Source: Asparagopsis taxiformis (Eukaryota > Rhodophyta > Florideophyceae > Bonnemaisoniales > Bonnemaisoniaceae). From it: a stretch of DNA of 64,000 nucleotides. The stretch spans positions 248,001 through 312,000 of the forward strand of contig JALQPE010000211.1 of assembly GCA_030407315.1 (NCBI GenBank), given 5' to 3'. Of the stretch, positions 50,293-60,889 are shown one piece after another (position 1 is the first letter of the stretch; each line of letters begins with the position of its first letter). A program made the position numbers and the translations under genes. Below the pieces are notes generated by a model. That model was not told where the DNA came from, did no database searches, and was given only the letters and a program-made list of their open reading frames with translations.

Positions 50293-52299
50293 TCAGGCCT
50301 GTTGCCTTGACCACATGTCTGCGTACACACCATCACTTTGAAGAAGACCTACATGCGTTCCGATTTCGGCTACCTTGCCCCGGTTGAGCACGATAATATT
50401 GTCTAGTGCTGAAATAGTTGATAACCGATGTGCAATGTAGATAGCAGTTCTCGATCTAGACAATTCATTCAGAGATCTCATAATCTCCTCCTCTGTCTTG
50501 CTATCCAAGCTGCTTGTTGTTTCATCGAGGCAAAGCAATACGGGATCCTTCAAAATAGTTCTAGCAATTGCCAATCGCTGCTTTTCACCACCCGAAACTT
50601 TCAGGCCTCGTTCTCCTACTTGTGTCTCATATCTATCAGAGAAGCGCATGATCGATTGATGAATTGCTGCCTGCTTTGCTGCTTCCTCGATTTCTTCATC
50701 ACTCGCGTCTAGGCGGCCATAGCCAATATTATACTTCACCGTGCTGTTAAATAAGACCGTGTCTTGTGGTACAACACCAATGCGAGCTCGAACACTTTCT
50801 ATGTCAGTGTCCCAAATATCTTGTCCATCGAGTAGAATACGACCATTATCTGGCTTGTACAAGCCATACAACAAACGAATGATAGTGGATTTTCCGCAGC
50901 CACTGGGACCTACGATCGCAGCAGTGGAAGCATTTGGGATTTCGAATGATACGTTATCCAAAATCTTCCTCTCCCTGGTATAGCCAAATGAGACATCCTC
51001 AAACGAAACTGTGACGCCATTTTCTTGGTGACGAAGACGTAGAGGTGGTTTCAAAGAAGATTTTTTGGCCTGTGTCGCTCCGGGTTGTGACAACAGTGTA
51101 AACATGGATTCCATATCGATGAGACTCTGCTGCACTTCCCGGTACACAGTGCCAAGAAAATTCAAAGGGAGTGAAAGTTGGAACAGCAAACCGTTCACCA
51201 TGACCAGATCTCCAACTGTCATTGTACCAGCTGCAATGTGTTCGCTGGTCATCAACATAATAGCCGTCAATGCCGCAGAGAAAATTGCATTCTGTCCAAA
51301 GTTGAGAAAACTAAGAGATCCCTGCGTCTTCACATGTGCGTTACCATATTCCTTGAGATAGCGACTATATTTCTGCACCTCATGCTCTTCATTGCCGAAA
51401 TACTTGACTGTTTCGAAATTGAGCAACGAATCGATAGCCTTCGACGATGCAGCCGTATCTGCCTTATTCATATCCTTTCGAAACTTTGTACGCCACTGTG
51501 TAGTACCAAACGTGAACACTGTGTATGCGCCAACTGTGGTGGCCGCCACAGCCGCAAACGAAGGTCCGAATCTGGTCGCCAGAATGGCACAAACGATGCT
51601 GACTTCCAAAATAGTCGGCATCACATTGAACACCATACTCCTCAACACAAAATCAATACCCTTCTGCCCGCGATCGATCACCCTTGCCAGCGCGCCTGTC
51701 TCGCGCTGCAGATGGAACGAAAGCGGCAGCGCATGCAAGTGGCGAAACGTATTCACAGCCACGTCAACAATCGCCTTCCTTGCCACCGTTGCAAACACGG
51801 CATTTCTGAGCTCGCCAGTCAATGAAGCGCCTGCGCGCGCGGCTCCATACCCGAGCAATGAGGCTGTCGGCACGACGATGTGCATTGGGACATCACCCGC
51901 AGAAGCCACACTAAATGCATCGACGGCATATTTGAACATGAACGGCACGCTGACACTGAGCACCTTACTGGCGGCAAGCAAGGCGATGGCTGCGACGACA
52001 CGACGACGCGCATCGGCGCTGTCGCGCGGCCATAGATACTTGGAGAGGTTCTTCACAACGCGGAGCGAGGACTCGCGTGTGATGCGCCCGTCAGGGATTT
52101 CGCCGCCGCTGGCGGGACCGACAGCGGAGTGGAATCGCACCGGTGTGCGGAATATCTGCGACGGCGTGCATTCGATTCGATAGGATGGGGGGATGGTGTT
52201 ATGTCGAAATGGGATACGGGAGCTGGTTTGCGTGATGGTTCGTAACTGAACGAATGGATGTTGGCGTAGTAGCCTGGCGAAACGCAGCCGTGTTTGCAT
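50293..52299 (-). CDS. ATM1/ABCB7-type mitochondrial ABC half-transporter
   Basis: Inner-membrane exporter of a glutathione-bound sulfur species used for cytosolic Fe-S cluster assembly. 668 residues. The N-terminal ~80 residues are Arg/Ser-rich without acidic patches ([20 protein letters not shown]), a mitochondrial presequence. The membrane domain follows ([17 protein letters not shown], with the ATM family stretch [20 protein letters not shown]). The ATPase has Walker [10 protein letters not shown] (~463), Q-loop [10 protein letters not shown], signature [13 protein letters not shown] (~566), Walker [13 protein letters not shown] and the switch His in YIAHRLSTI. All catalytic motifs are intact. 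Length fits ATM1 (690 in yeast). Single exon. The start at 52299 is the first in-frame ATG. Confidence 0.95.
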   Translation of the reverse strand: MQTRLRFARLLRQHPFVQLRTITQTSSRIPFRHNTIPPSYRIECTPSQIFRTPVRFHSAVGPASGGEIPDGRITRESSLRVVKNLSKYLWPRDSADARRRVVAAIALLAASKVLSVSVPFMFKYAVDAFSVASAGDVPMHIVVPTASLLGYGAARAGASLTGELRNAVFATVARKAIVDVAVNTFRHLHALPLSFHLQRETGALARVIDRGQKGIDFVLRSMVFNVMPTILEVSIVCAILATRFGPSFAAVAATTVGAYTVFTFGTTQWRTKFRKDMNKADTAASSKAIDSLLNFETVKYFGNEEHEVQKYSRYLKEYGNAHVKTQGSLSFLNFGQNAIFSAALTAIMLMTSEHIAAGTMTVGDLVMVNGLLFQLSLPLNFLGTVYREVQQSLIDMESMFTLLSQPGATQAKKSSLKPPLRLRHQENGVTVSFEDVSFGYTRERKILDNVSFEIPNASTAAIVGPSGCGKSTIIRLLYGLYKPDNGRILLDGQDIWDTDIESVRARIGVVPQDTVLFNSTVKYNIGYGRLDASDEEIEEAAKQAAIHQSIMRFSDRYETQVGERGLKVSGGEKQRLAIARTILKDPVLLCLDETTSSLDSKTEEEIMRSLNELSRSRTAIYIAHRLSTISALDNIIVLNRGKVAEIGTHVGLLQSDGVYADMWSRQQA

Positions 52300-52729
52300 G
52301 GTGTGGTGCAGACAGATTCGTCAGTTTGGTGTGTGATTGGAATGCTTGCCCATTGAATTGTGCTGTTGGAGAATGTCAAATGTAGATCTCTCCACCGAGA
52401 GTTTGAGATCGATGCCTGCTTCGTGATGCGATATCTTGTGCGGGTAGCGGTGCCTGCAACCGGTGGTCGCCGCCAGGGTATTTTCACTGCAGCGGAATTT
52501 GTGCTTATTTTATAGCTGATTTTGTTGTGGTGCAGAAATTGGCACTGGTGCCCGCCAATTTGGACGCGGGAAATCAGATAAGGATGCACTGCCTTTTTCG
52601 GGAAATCTCGTTATATGGTGCCATCTGAGGCAACTTGTTTGCTATTATATAACCCAACAGACTTGATCATGTGTAATTTGCAGTACATGGAAACACTTTA
52701 CATTAATGAGAAAGTTCCTCATGGGTCTG
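52300..52729. other. intergenic region between tandem minus-strand genes
   Basis: 430 bp between the ABC transporter start and the stop of the 932-residue orphan gene. Likely ABC transporter promoter. No other feature recognised. Confidence 0.5.
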
Positions 52730-55528
52730 TCACCCGCTTGCACGTCTAACTGCACTCCGACTATGTAGTTTCTTGCGACTTGCACGCCGTTGGCGTTTTG
52801 TCGGGCTCGGTGAGGCGCTGTCACTATCTTTGACTTCACTTTTCACACGCTTTCCTTTCAAATCTGTCACTTTTTCCATCATTGGTAACACTTCTTTAGA
52901 ATGTGCCGTAGTTCTCGACCGAGTAGATCTATTCACAATGACATTGCCTCCGACTGTCCCACTATTTATATCTGCAGCTTGTTCACTTGTCGAAGAGGAG
53001 TCCAAGTCAATCACTTCAACCGCAGTTTGTCTGGTTGCTGCTTGACTAGCGCTTTCATTTGCAGGAGCCATTTCCACCTGATTCGTGTTTTTAGAACTTT
53101 CCCTTTCTGCACGCGAACACCTGTTGTTTCCTCCAGTCTCATCTTTGGAGCACCCTCCTTTGTTATTTTCTGCCATTGCAGCTGGAATATTTGGTGCCTT
53201 AGATGCTAGATTTCCATCTACAACCGGTTTCACATCTGGTTTACCCATGTCTCGACATACTTTCATCATTGCATCCACCGCGCACTTCATATTATCTGCT
53301 TGAGCCTCTACTGCTTCTGCTTGTTGACGACTCTTTGAAGCAAACGTTGTTATAGACGTCTGAATGGACTGTAAAGCGTGTTCAAGTGCTTCCAAACGCC
53401 TGCGTTCATCTATTACACGCACTTTTTCAATTGCAAGTTCCTTGCGCAGATCTTCAGATTCCATGCTCAACTTTTTCACAGTCTCATTCTGCTCCCTGAC
53501 TTTCTCGTCCAAAAACTTGCGCACATTGGCATCAGAAATCATGATGTCACGAATCCCAGCCGAGTTTGATCTTTCTTGCTCCAAATCGGCTCGCAACCGC
53601 TCAACTTCTTCCATGGCCGACCGAGCCTTTACAGACGTCTCAGAACAGCCCTCGCCGCACATTCGAATCAACTCCCTAACCGATATCCCATAGTTAGATC
53701 CATGTTGCTTCATACTCGTAACAATTGATGCGTTGCTTTCTTGTACAAGCGTCCATGGAATTTCCATTTCGGGACGTACACCAAGCCATGGTGAGTTCCA
53801 ATCGATTCTACATCGCTCACTATCAAACGGAACCCAATCGCCAAACTCTTCACCACCATGCAGCGGCTTGGGTATCTTTCGAACATCTTCCCAGTTGAGC
53901 GCGTCGTGCAGCTGGAGTGCTTTGTCTACCTTCTCTACGGTTATGCGCGTGTTTGCATGATCCAGCCAGGGTGTGCCCTCGCCGGAGTACAGCGGCACGT
54001 CGAGTCCGAGCTTTCGAAAGTCAGCAACTGTTTGCGGGTGCAATCGGAACATTCGTTGATGGAGGAACACATCGACTATCCATGTTGCTGCATAGAGAAC
54101 GGTCCATTCAGATCGCGCAACCGCCCATAAGAAATCAGAATAGGAAGTCTGCTGTATCAAGATACTCCATTTATACTGGAATATAATTGGGGTTGGCACT
54201 GCCTGGCCGGGCTCAGGTAGATGCATCCAATCAGGCATGGCGCAATACAAAGATGTTCGGTTCTTAGGAGATAGATGGTGATATTCTACGTCCCGCCATG
54301 TCATGAGGAAGTAAAGACTACTATTTCCAGCCACATACGGCGTTCGACGACGTCTTGCTTCAGTTTTTGTCTCCTTTGTCCACCGATTCATTCGCCACCA
54401 GTTGGGAATATAGTGCTGACGCTTCGGCAACAGGTCACGATGTGGCGCTTGTTGTGAAACCGTCGCATTGATACGTCTATACCGGGAGCGAATGTCAATC
54501 TCAGCATACCACCGCACCCAGGGTAAATCAGGCGGGCGGGCCAACGTAAAGACATCTACTGAAAACTCTGATGGGAGATACACTGCGCAACCGCTATGAC
54601 GGATTCTGTCTATAGAATGATTTTCCGCGGCCTGGCGTCCTTTGTCACTATAGATCCTGTCGAATCTATCCACGATAGCTCGACGACCGTGTTTTCTGCT
54701 GTATTGGTAGATGTTCATGAAGGACTGACTAATCGCGGAAGGTTTTTCGAAATCTTCGGGGTTGAAGTCGACGTTCATGGAGTGTACAACATCGATTTCT
54801 GAGTGCATATTGGCAGTCGCTCGTCGTTCATTTTCTCTGCGCTGTCTTTCGTCGGTCGAAATGGGATCGAGTGGTTGCGCATGTCGGAGCATGTATCTTT
54901 GATTTGAACTAGAACCGGGCGTTTGATTAGGGCTTTCGGTCGGAGGAGTGTCGGATAGGACCATTCTCATAACCTGCTGTTGTCGTGTGGGTGTTAACTG
55001 TGAAAACTTATTTAACATGAGTGCCGAGTCGTGGGTCATCGGGGGAGCTGAAGTGGTTTGTTTGGGTTTGGTTGCATCAGGAGCTACGTTCATTGTGGAA
55101 GGCGTTCGGGGAAGAGTTATGGCGGTTGGCTCAAAAGGGTCATCACGCACTCGTGCTCGGGATGGTGGAGAGGTAATTTTCCGACTCGACAATGGTATTG
55201 AGTGAAATAAAGGTTTCAATTTACGTTCTCTCTTTAATCGACTGTCGGAGACCAGACGCAGTGGTTGCGGCGGATTCGCCATGAAGAATATGGAAGGGAG
55301 AGATCGCTGGTTGGGAATGAATGTCTGCGAGTCCTTACGAGCCGCACAGTTGATGCAGGGGTGGGTGCCGAGTGGTTCACTTGACTGTCGTGTTGACGAC
55401 TGCAGATCTGAGCGTTCCACTAGTGTGGAAATGCTCTTGGAGACAGCTGCGGTTCGGGAAGAGACAAGGGAGCTGCGCTGCGATACAACACCACCTTCCG
55501 CATATCGCTGTCCAGAATAGCGGCCCAT
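52730..55528 (-). CDS. large nuclear-looking orphan protein, coiled coil and SIM-like motif
   Basis: 932 residues; no known family recognised. Residues 1-230 are disordered, Ser/Thr/Pro/Arg-rich. Residues ~270-560 look folded and are rich in Trp, Tyr and Arg (RPPDLPWVRWYAEIDIRSRY, HYIPNWWRMNRWTKETKTEA, SLYFLMTWRDVEYHHL, YSDFLWAVARSEWTVLYAAT, AATWIVDVFLHQRMF), which suggests a single large domain. A coiled coil spans ~640-740 (MEEVERLRADLEQERSNSAG, EKVRVIDERRRLEALEHALQ). The C-terminal ~170 residues are disordered with VEVIDLDSSS, a good SUMO-interacting motif, then basic clusters (KGKRVKSEVK, PTKRQRRASRKKLHSRSAVR) like nuclear localisation signals. A DNA- or chromatin-related role is only inferred from these. 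It could be a domesticated or multicopy element gene; a Mutator-like element lies 0.66 kb upstream. Confidence 0.72.
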   Translation of the reverse strand: MGRYSGQRYAEGGVVSQRSSLVSSRTAAVSKSISTLVERSDLQSSTRQSSEPLGTHPCINCAARKDSQTFIPNQRSLPSIFFMANPPQPLRLVSDSRLKRERKLKPLFHSIPLSSRKITSPPSRARVRDDPFEPTAITLPRTPSTMNVAPDATKPKQTTSAPPMTHDSALMLNKFSQLTPTRQQQVMRMVLSDTPPTESPNQTPGSSSNQRYMLRHAQPLDPISTDERQRRENERRATANMHSEIDVVHSMNVDFNPEDFEKPSAISQSFMNIYQYSRKHGRRAIVDRFDRIYSDKGRQAAENHSIDRIRHSGCAVYLPSEFSVDVFTLARPPDLPWVRWYAEIDIRSRYRRINATVSQQAPHRDLLPKRQHYIPNWWRMNRWTKETKTEARRRRTPYVAGNSSLYFLMTWRDVEYHHLSPKNRTSLYCAMPDWMHLPEPGQAVPTPIIFQYKWSILIQQTSYSDFLWAVARSEWTVLYAATWIVDVFLHQRMFRLHPQTVADFRKLGLDVPLYSGEGTPWLDHANTRITVEKVDKALQLHDALNWEDVRKIPKPLHGGEEFGDWVPFDSERCRIDWNSPWLGVRPEMEIPWTLVQESNASIVTSMKQHGSNYGISVRELIRMCGEGCSETSVKARSAMEEVERLRADLEQERSNSAGIRDIMISDANVRKFLDEKVREQNETVKKLSMESEDLRKELAIEKVRVIDERRRLEALEHALQSIQTSITTFASKSRQQAEAVEAQADNMKCAVDAMMKVCRDMGKPDVKPVVDGNLASKAPNIPAAMAENNKGGCSKDETGGNNRCSRAERESSKNTNQVEMAPANESASQAATRQTAVEVIDLDSSSTSEQAADINSGTVGGNVIVNRSTRSRTTAHSKEVLPMMEKVTDLKGKRVKSEVKDSDSASPSPTKRQRRASRKKLHSRSAVRRASG

Positions 55529-56179
55529 ATATGCCTGTGATTTAAACAGTTTATATCATATTGGCTATTGGCCCATGTTTTATAAACGGAATGTTGAATT
55601 TTACACGTATCAAGACGGATTGAGAGTGCTACCACCCCCTCGAAAGTATTGGTCGATAGATACTTGTTGGCGTTGTTTGTTTTTTCGAGACGGAATCAAC
55701 GCAGCTGGTCCGAATGAACACTTGTTTCAGGTTGTAACGGGAAAGAGTACCTTTCGAGTTACTGTTAAGGTAATATATTCTGCAAAGGATCCCCAGAGAG
55801 TGTTGCAGTCTCGATATTGCATCGCCCGTAGTTGCACACCAATATGTTCCACATGTATGGAATAGACAAGTTGAATTGACAAATGCATGTTGCGTTGCTC
55901 CTTCACCCGTTGATTAGCTCAGATTTTTTTCAATTTACGCCCTTTCTGTTCAGCGATAACGCCGAAACCCCTGAATGTCAAAACTCATCCAATGACATGG
56001 CAAACATTGCCAAACTAAAAATAACCAATATTCCATACTCGTTGATTTCGGGAATCTAGATTCATTCCCTCAAGTTTAGATCCGGATTTGTACTGAGTCG
56101 GATGCGTGCATTCGACGAGCCGAATTACGGGACCTGTGCTTTTTGCTACATTACACTTGACAACGATTTCGAACTCTTA
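55529..56179. other. region between the orphan gene and the transposon
   Basis: 651 bp, presumably the promoter of the 932-residue orphan, now cut off from its original upstream DNA by the transposon insertion at 56189. A plus-strand frame at 55575-55865 is short and unrecognised. No repeat seen. Confidence 0.5.
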
Positions 56180-56188
56180 GATATTCTA
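56180..56188 (+). repeat. left 9-bp target-site duplication
   Basis: GATATTCTA directly flanks the left end of the element and is repeated exactly on the right. A 9-bp duplication is characteristic of the Mutator superfamily. Confidence 0.95.
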
Positions 56189-56776
56189 ACTAGAACTTAA
56201 ACAAACGGCTGAGAGAGTTGAATGATTGAGTATTTGTCATACGGTTCCTCTGGGGTGCGTGACACAGTCACCGGGTGGGGCAGTGACGGTAAATACAACC
56301 GGGATTTGAGCACTGTAATTAAACAGTTTAGTGAGCCCACTGTGCACCTGTGCATTCCGCAGCCTTGATCAAGCGCGCCGCCGCTGCTATGGTCTTCTGT
56401 TCCCATTGTTTCTGGTAACCTTACGCCCATCCGCTCCCAGAGTACGATCGGGTGTCTGTGTTGAGCTCTGCTGTTACGGCTGCCACAAGAAACCTCTGTC
56501 GTCATCACTTGTTGTTACGTATGCTACGATACGCTGCTGTGGCCGTCGCTTTTTACGGAGAATACGACTTGATCCTGTTTTCCTGCATTGGTTTTACGGC
56601 TGCTACACGTTACTGTTGTTGTATTGCATTGCTCTTGCGACTGCCTCGACACGCTGCTATTGTATTCTTCGCTTAATACAGATGCTCCGACTCGTTGGTT
56701 TTTTTCAATTGATACGGCTACCAACAACTCGCCACTGCAGTTTCTATATTTGTTCCGATCAACTCTCTCTCCTCAC
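56189..56776 (+). repeat. left terminal inverted repeat of the MULE
   Basis: 588 bp, matching the reverse complement of 59888-60473 with about 99.5% identity. It contains degenerate internal repeats of TACGGCTGC/TAC (at 56475, 56595 and 56713) and of ACGCTGCTRT, a feature seen in MULE terminal repeats that bind transposase. It likely also contains the transposase promoter. Short open frames inside it are mirrored in the other copy and are not genes. Confidence 0.95.
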
Positions 56777-56956
56777 GCAACTTAATTCACCTCTGCCCAA
56801 CCGCTCTATCCAAACGCAACGTTACTGTGATATCAATTGCTTTTCCTGCTGCGTTATTCGACTGTTTTAAACAGAGTTTCCGTACATGGCCCTCTCGAAG
56901 ATATCAGTAGATATCTAAACTGTTCCGATTAGTGTAGAGGCTCTCTTTTCTGGAAG

Positions 56957-59492
56957 ATGAGCGGATGTATCAACTCTAAGTCTACACCGAGCAGTGGATC
57001 GGAGGTGCTTGAAAATGCAAAAGTCGCATACCATGATATGTTTATGGGAGAGTTTCCACCAGTTGAAGATGTCATCTTCTATTTAGTGGAGTTCTATGGA
57101 GTATCAATATCTGATCTAGAAGTGAAAGTTCACGAAATGTGCAATGGAGCACACTACGTTGCGGATGAAAACTTGATCTGGGGAATCTACAAATATGGCA
57201 TTGAAGGCACAATGTCAGTCATCGACGCCAAACGGCTGTTCTCTGCAAAATGTACTAAGTGTTTGAAACAAAAACAGAGCATAAGCTTCCTCACAATAGA
57301 ACTTTCCATCAGCGCACACTGCAATCAATGCAGAGGAACTTCAATAGTGAGTGAAATTCCCAAGAAAATATACTCTTGTATTGACTTGGATGGCGTGGAG
57401 AGCCCTGAGAGATCAGTACATGAATGGCACTCTGCCAATCATATTGCAGCTGTTCATTTGCAGTTTCCAGTTGAATGCGTATACTCGAGTTGGATTTCAT
57501 GCTCATTATTCAACTTATCTACTGAGTTTCGGTCCGCTAACGAAAGAAATGGAACAGAAAGAAGCCTTTTATCATTGATAAAGTCCATAGAAAGCTATGA
57601 ATATGTGATGGACAAAGTGAAAATGACTTCGTCCAGGTGGAAATGCAGTCAATTAAGAAAGGGAGTAGGTAATGAATCTGCAAAGCAGGATGGTGGTAAG
57701 AAGAGGTTGAGAACTTCTAAGAAAGAGTACAGCTGTGGAGGATCTGTTAATATTTGCTATGGAAGGCAGAGGAAGCTTAAAGTGAGTATTTCCCATGTAC
57801 TATGTCATGAAAAGCCACAGTCATCACTTTTGATGACAGATGATGTGCGGAAGGCAATTTTAAAGATGGCGGATACTGGACTTTCACCTTTTCAAATTGC
57901 AATGCAACTGCGATCAGAGTTTAATGAGCCATTCAAGTACATGACCATTTACAATATGTGGAGTGAACACATTGGATCTAAATTTCGAACCAGCAGAAAT
58001 CCAATGGAATCAGCATTATAGTTTGTCAATAATGCTGATAATGTCAAGCTCGTACTGCACCTTTCGAACCCTTTTGCACTTGGAGTAGTTAATTCAATAG
58101 GCAACCAAATTTGTACCGAAATGAACATTGCTGAAGTGTTCATTGATTCCACTTATAAGACGAACTCTATGAGGCTTGAATTGTTCGCGATCATTGGGTC
58201 TGTGTTGGGTTCAGGCTTTCCTATTGCCTATCTACTTTTAGAAGGAGGGAGTGGAAGTACACTCCGCTCCAGACAGCAGTCTATTTCGGCATTTCTCCAA
58301 GCCGTTATATCAGAGCTCCCTGACCTTTGTCCAACATTTTTCTTCACGGATAAAGACTGGGGACAAATTAACGCGATTAGAAACGTCTTTAATATGCGGC
58401 CATGTATTTGTTTGTGGCATATGAAGCGCGCGATTAAGCGCAAGCTGAACACCCTGCGCAGAAGTGGAGAGAGATTAATACAAGGGAAGGAAGATGAATT
58501 GCTCCGACTAGTTTCTAAACACTACAATTATCATCCTTTCATTACGCCTCATTACAATTTGGAGAACGCTCTTCAATCTGCAAGAAATGACTTGGATTCA
58601 TTTTGGGAAGGAATGGAGGAGTCCCAAATGAAGTCTTATCTACTAGAAAATTGGTATTCCGACGAAGGATTCTTGATGTGGGGGAGACGGAATATGGGAG
58701 AAATTTCTATTGCGAAGACGACAATGATGGTCGAGGCACATTGGTCTAGATTGAAACGTATTTACTTACTGCCGTATAATCGTCCAAGATGTGACTTTTT
58801 AGTCTATGTACTATGTGCGAAGGTTTTACCACGTTTGTCTGCCGATTTTGAGCTGCTTTGCTCTGGAAAAAAAACCGGCCTGGTGGACAAACTTTGTGGC
58901 AGAATGGAATCGATCTTCAGTACTGCTACCGTCCCATTCATACTCTACCAACCGACTACAGTGGACTTGCACATGCGAGAGTTTCCTAATGAGCCCATTT
59001 TTGCTTTGCAAACATCTGACATTTGGATTATCATGCCCGCAGTATCGTGATGTTCTGCGGAGTAGATCCCCCCCGTTCCTTGTCATTCGAAGACTTGAGA
59101 ACTGTTTCAGAGCTAGCATCACTGGAGAGGACAAAGACCATCAATCACAATCAGTGAGCGTAGATCAGCGGACACATCCTGTCAGTAGCTCTATGATTCT
59201 GGGCCCAATTCTACCTCCAGCCAACTTTCAGGACACGTCCTGTTCAACCACCCCTGATGGACAAGATTTGACCTATTCCAACACTGTCACCGAATTAGAA
59301 GAGATCCTCTCTTGGGGAATTACCCACGTGTGGGAGTTAGCAAGTAACTCCTTTGCAACCCAACAGATCAATCATCTGTACAACACTGTGCTGGCACGTT
59401 ACAGGAAGTACTACACAAGAGTTACTGCGAACTTAAATGCTCATGTCACACCTCGCACATTTGAACACCCAGACGTAGTCTTCCTGCCATGA
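56957..59492 (+). pseudogene. MULE transposase, broken by one stop and one frameshift
   Basis: Reads as one ~844-residue transposase except for two lesions. A TAG at 58019-58021 interrupts the frame without changing it, and an A8 run at 58867-58874 shifts the frame by one, where seven A would keep it. The order is: N-terminal region with a possible DNA-binding helix part (DDVRKAILKMADTGLSPFQI); DDE catalytic core with D in EVFIDSTYKTN, D in FFFTDKDWGQINAI, LWHMKRAIKRKL and E in MMVEAHWSRLKR; then, in the other frame, KKPAWWTNFVAEWN and a SWIM zinc finger (WTCTCESFLMSPFLLCKHLT). A helix-rich C-terminus ends at 59492. Either lesion alone should abolish full-length product unless stop read-through or ribosomal slippage occurs. 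Sequencing error at the A run is also possible. Confidence 0.9.
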
Positions 59493-59887
59493 GTCCAACC
59501 GATTAGCAGTTCTTGAAATTTGGAATAAAAAACCATTGAATTCTCCATGTATGTTTCGTGATGGGATCCCTCAACAGGTCCTCATAATAAACCAGAAGCC
59601 AGCTTTCAAGCACATAATACACTTCATACGCCATTGAAGCATGAATAGAACCTACCTAGTTCCACAGTTTATAATAATGTTAGACCTCGTAAGAAGCTTC
59701 GCGAGAATACCCATATAATCCACACATGACATCCAAGAATCAATACATTACATCACAACCCCTCTTTACATCAACAAAAATAAGCTACTGAAGCTCTGAA
59801 ACTTTGACAGACAGATACCGGATGTTTCATATGTCTCCTAGTGATTCATTTCCACCATAGAAGATTGCTCTCTATCTCATATCACGT

Positions 59888-60473
59888 GTGAGGAGAGAGT
59901 TGATCGGAACAAATATAGAAACTGCAGTGGCGAGTTGTTGGTAGCCGTATCAATTGAAAAAAACCAACGAGTCGGAGCATCTGTATTAAGCGAAGAATAC
60001 AATAGCAGCGTGTCGAGGCAGTCGCAAGAGCAATGCAATACAACAACAGTAACGTGTAGCATCCGTAAAACCAATGCAGGAAAACAGGATCAAGTCGTAT
60101 TCTCCGTAAAAAGCGACGGCCACAGCAGCGTATCGTAGCATACGTAACAACAAGTGATGACGACAGAGGTTTCTTGTGGCAGCCGTAACAGCAGAGCTCA
60201 ACACAGACACCCGATCGTACTCTGGGAGCGGATGGGCGTAAGGTTACCAGAAACAATGGGAACAGAAGACCATAGCAGCGGCGGCGCGCTTGATCAAGGC
60301 TGCGGAATGCACAGGTGCACAGTGGGCTCACTAAACTGTTTAATTACAGTGCTCAAATCCCGGTTGTATTTACCGTCACTGCCCCACCCGGTGACTGTGT
60401 CACGCACCCCAGAGGAACCGTATGACAAATACTCAATCATTCAACTCTCTCAGCCGGTTGTTTAAGTTCTAGT
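59888..60473 (-). repeat. right terminal inverted repeat of the MULE
   Basis: 586 bp, the inverted partner of 56189-56776. The inner boundary is where the shared CTCCTCAC sequence diverges. Between the transposase stop (59492) and this repeat lie about 395 bp with no recognised feature. Confidence 0.95.
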
Positions 60474-60482
60474 GATATTCTA
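60474..60482 (+). repeat. right 9-bp target-site duplication
   Basis: GATATTCTA, identical to 56180-56188, immediately outside the right end of the element. Confidence 0.95.
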
Positions 60483-60889
60483 CGCAGCACTCCGTCACTT
60501 GAAATTCAGTAATATCAACCTCAATAATCCGTTAACGTAAAGGGCGTATACTCACGATATCTGACGTTACCACCACAGGACTTAGAGACTTGCTCTTCAC
60601 AAGATCAACGGAATTCCTCTGACCGCGATCTTGACCTTTCTCAAGTGTAATAGTGCCCGGCACAGCGATGATCAGGCACATTGATATCCAATGTTCATGA
60701 CCGCTCGGCACACACAGCCATAGCAACACTAGTAGGCGGGTCGCTAAGACGAAAGCGACCGGACCGGAACTTTAGTTAAAAAGAATTATTCATTCGGTTT
60801 GCTACATAAAAACTGTTCTTGTAACGAACGCAGTTTACACATGTTTTGTACAGGTATTCCCATCTGCAAGCGAGCGAAAGTCTCTTCAA
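60483..60889. other. region between the transposon and the LRR/B'' gene
   Basis: 407 bp downstream of the LRR/B'' stop codon; presumably its 3' untranslated region, into or beside which the transposon inserted. No gene or RNA recognised. Confidence 0.45.

Larger units (their letters stand above)
56189..60473 (+). mobile_element. Mutator-like DNA transposon (MULE), complete, 4,285 bp
   Basis: A full-length DNA transposon. Both ends begin ACTAGAACTTAAACAA when read inward, and the element is flanked by a perfect 9-bp duplication (GATATTCTA). Long terminal inverted repeats of about 587 bp differ at only three places: one base near the tip, one C/A in the middle and a TC indel. The centre carries one plus-strand transposase gene (56957-59492) with the MULE DDE domain and a SWIM zinc finger, now interrupted by one stop and one frameshift. 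The near-identical ends indicate recent insertion. It lies between the 5' end of the 932-residue orphan and the 3' end of the LRR/B'' gene and interrupts no recognised coding sequence. Confidence 0.96.

Noticed and set aside
56197..56508. 103-codon frame present in both terminal repeats of the transposon
   Set aside because: It appears twice only because the repeats are inverted copies; it has no protein-like features.
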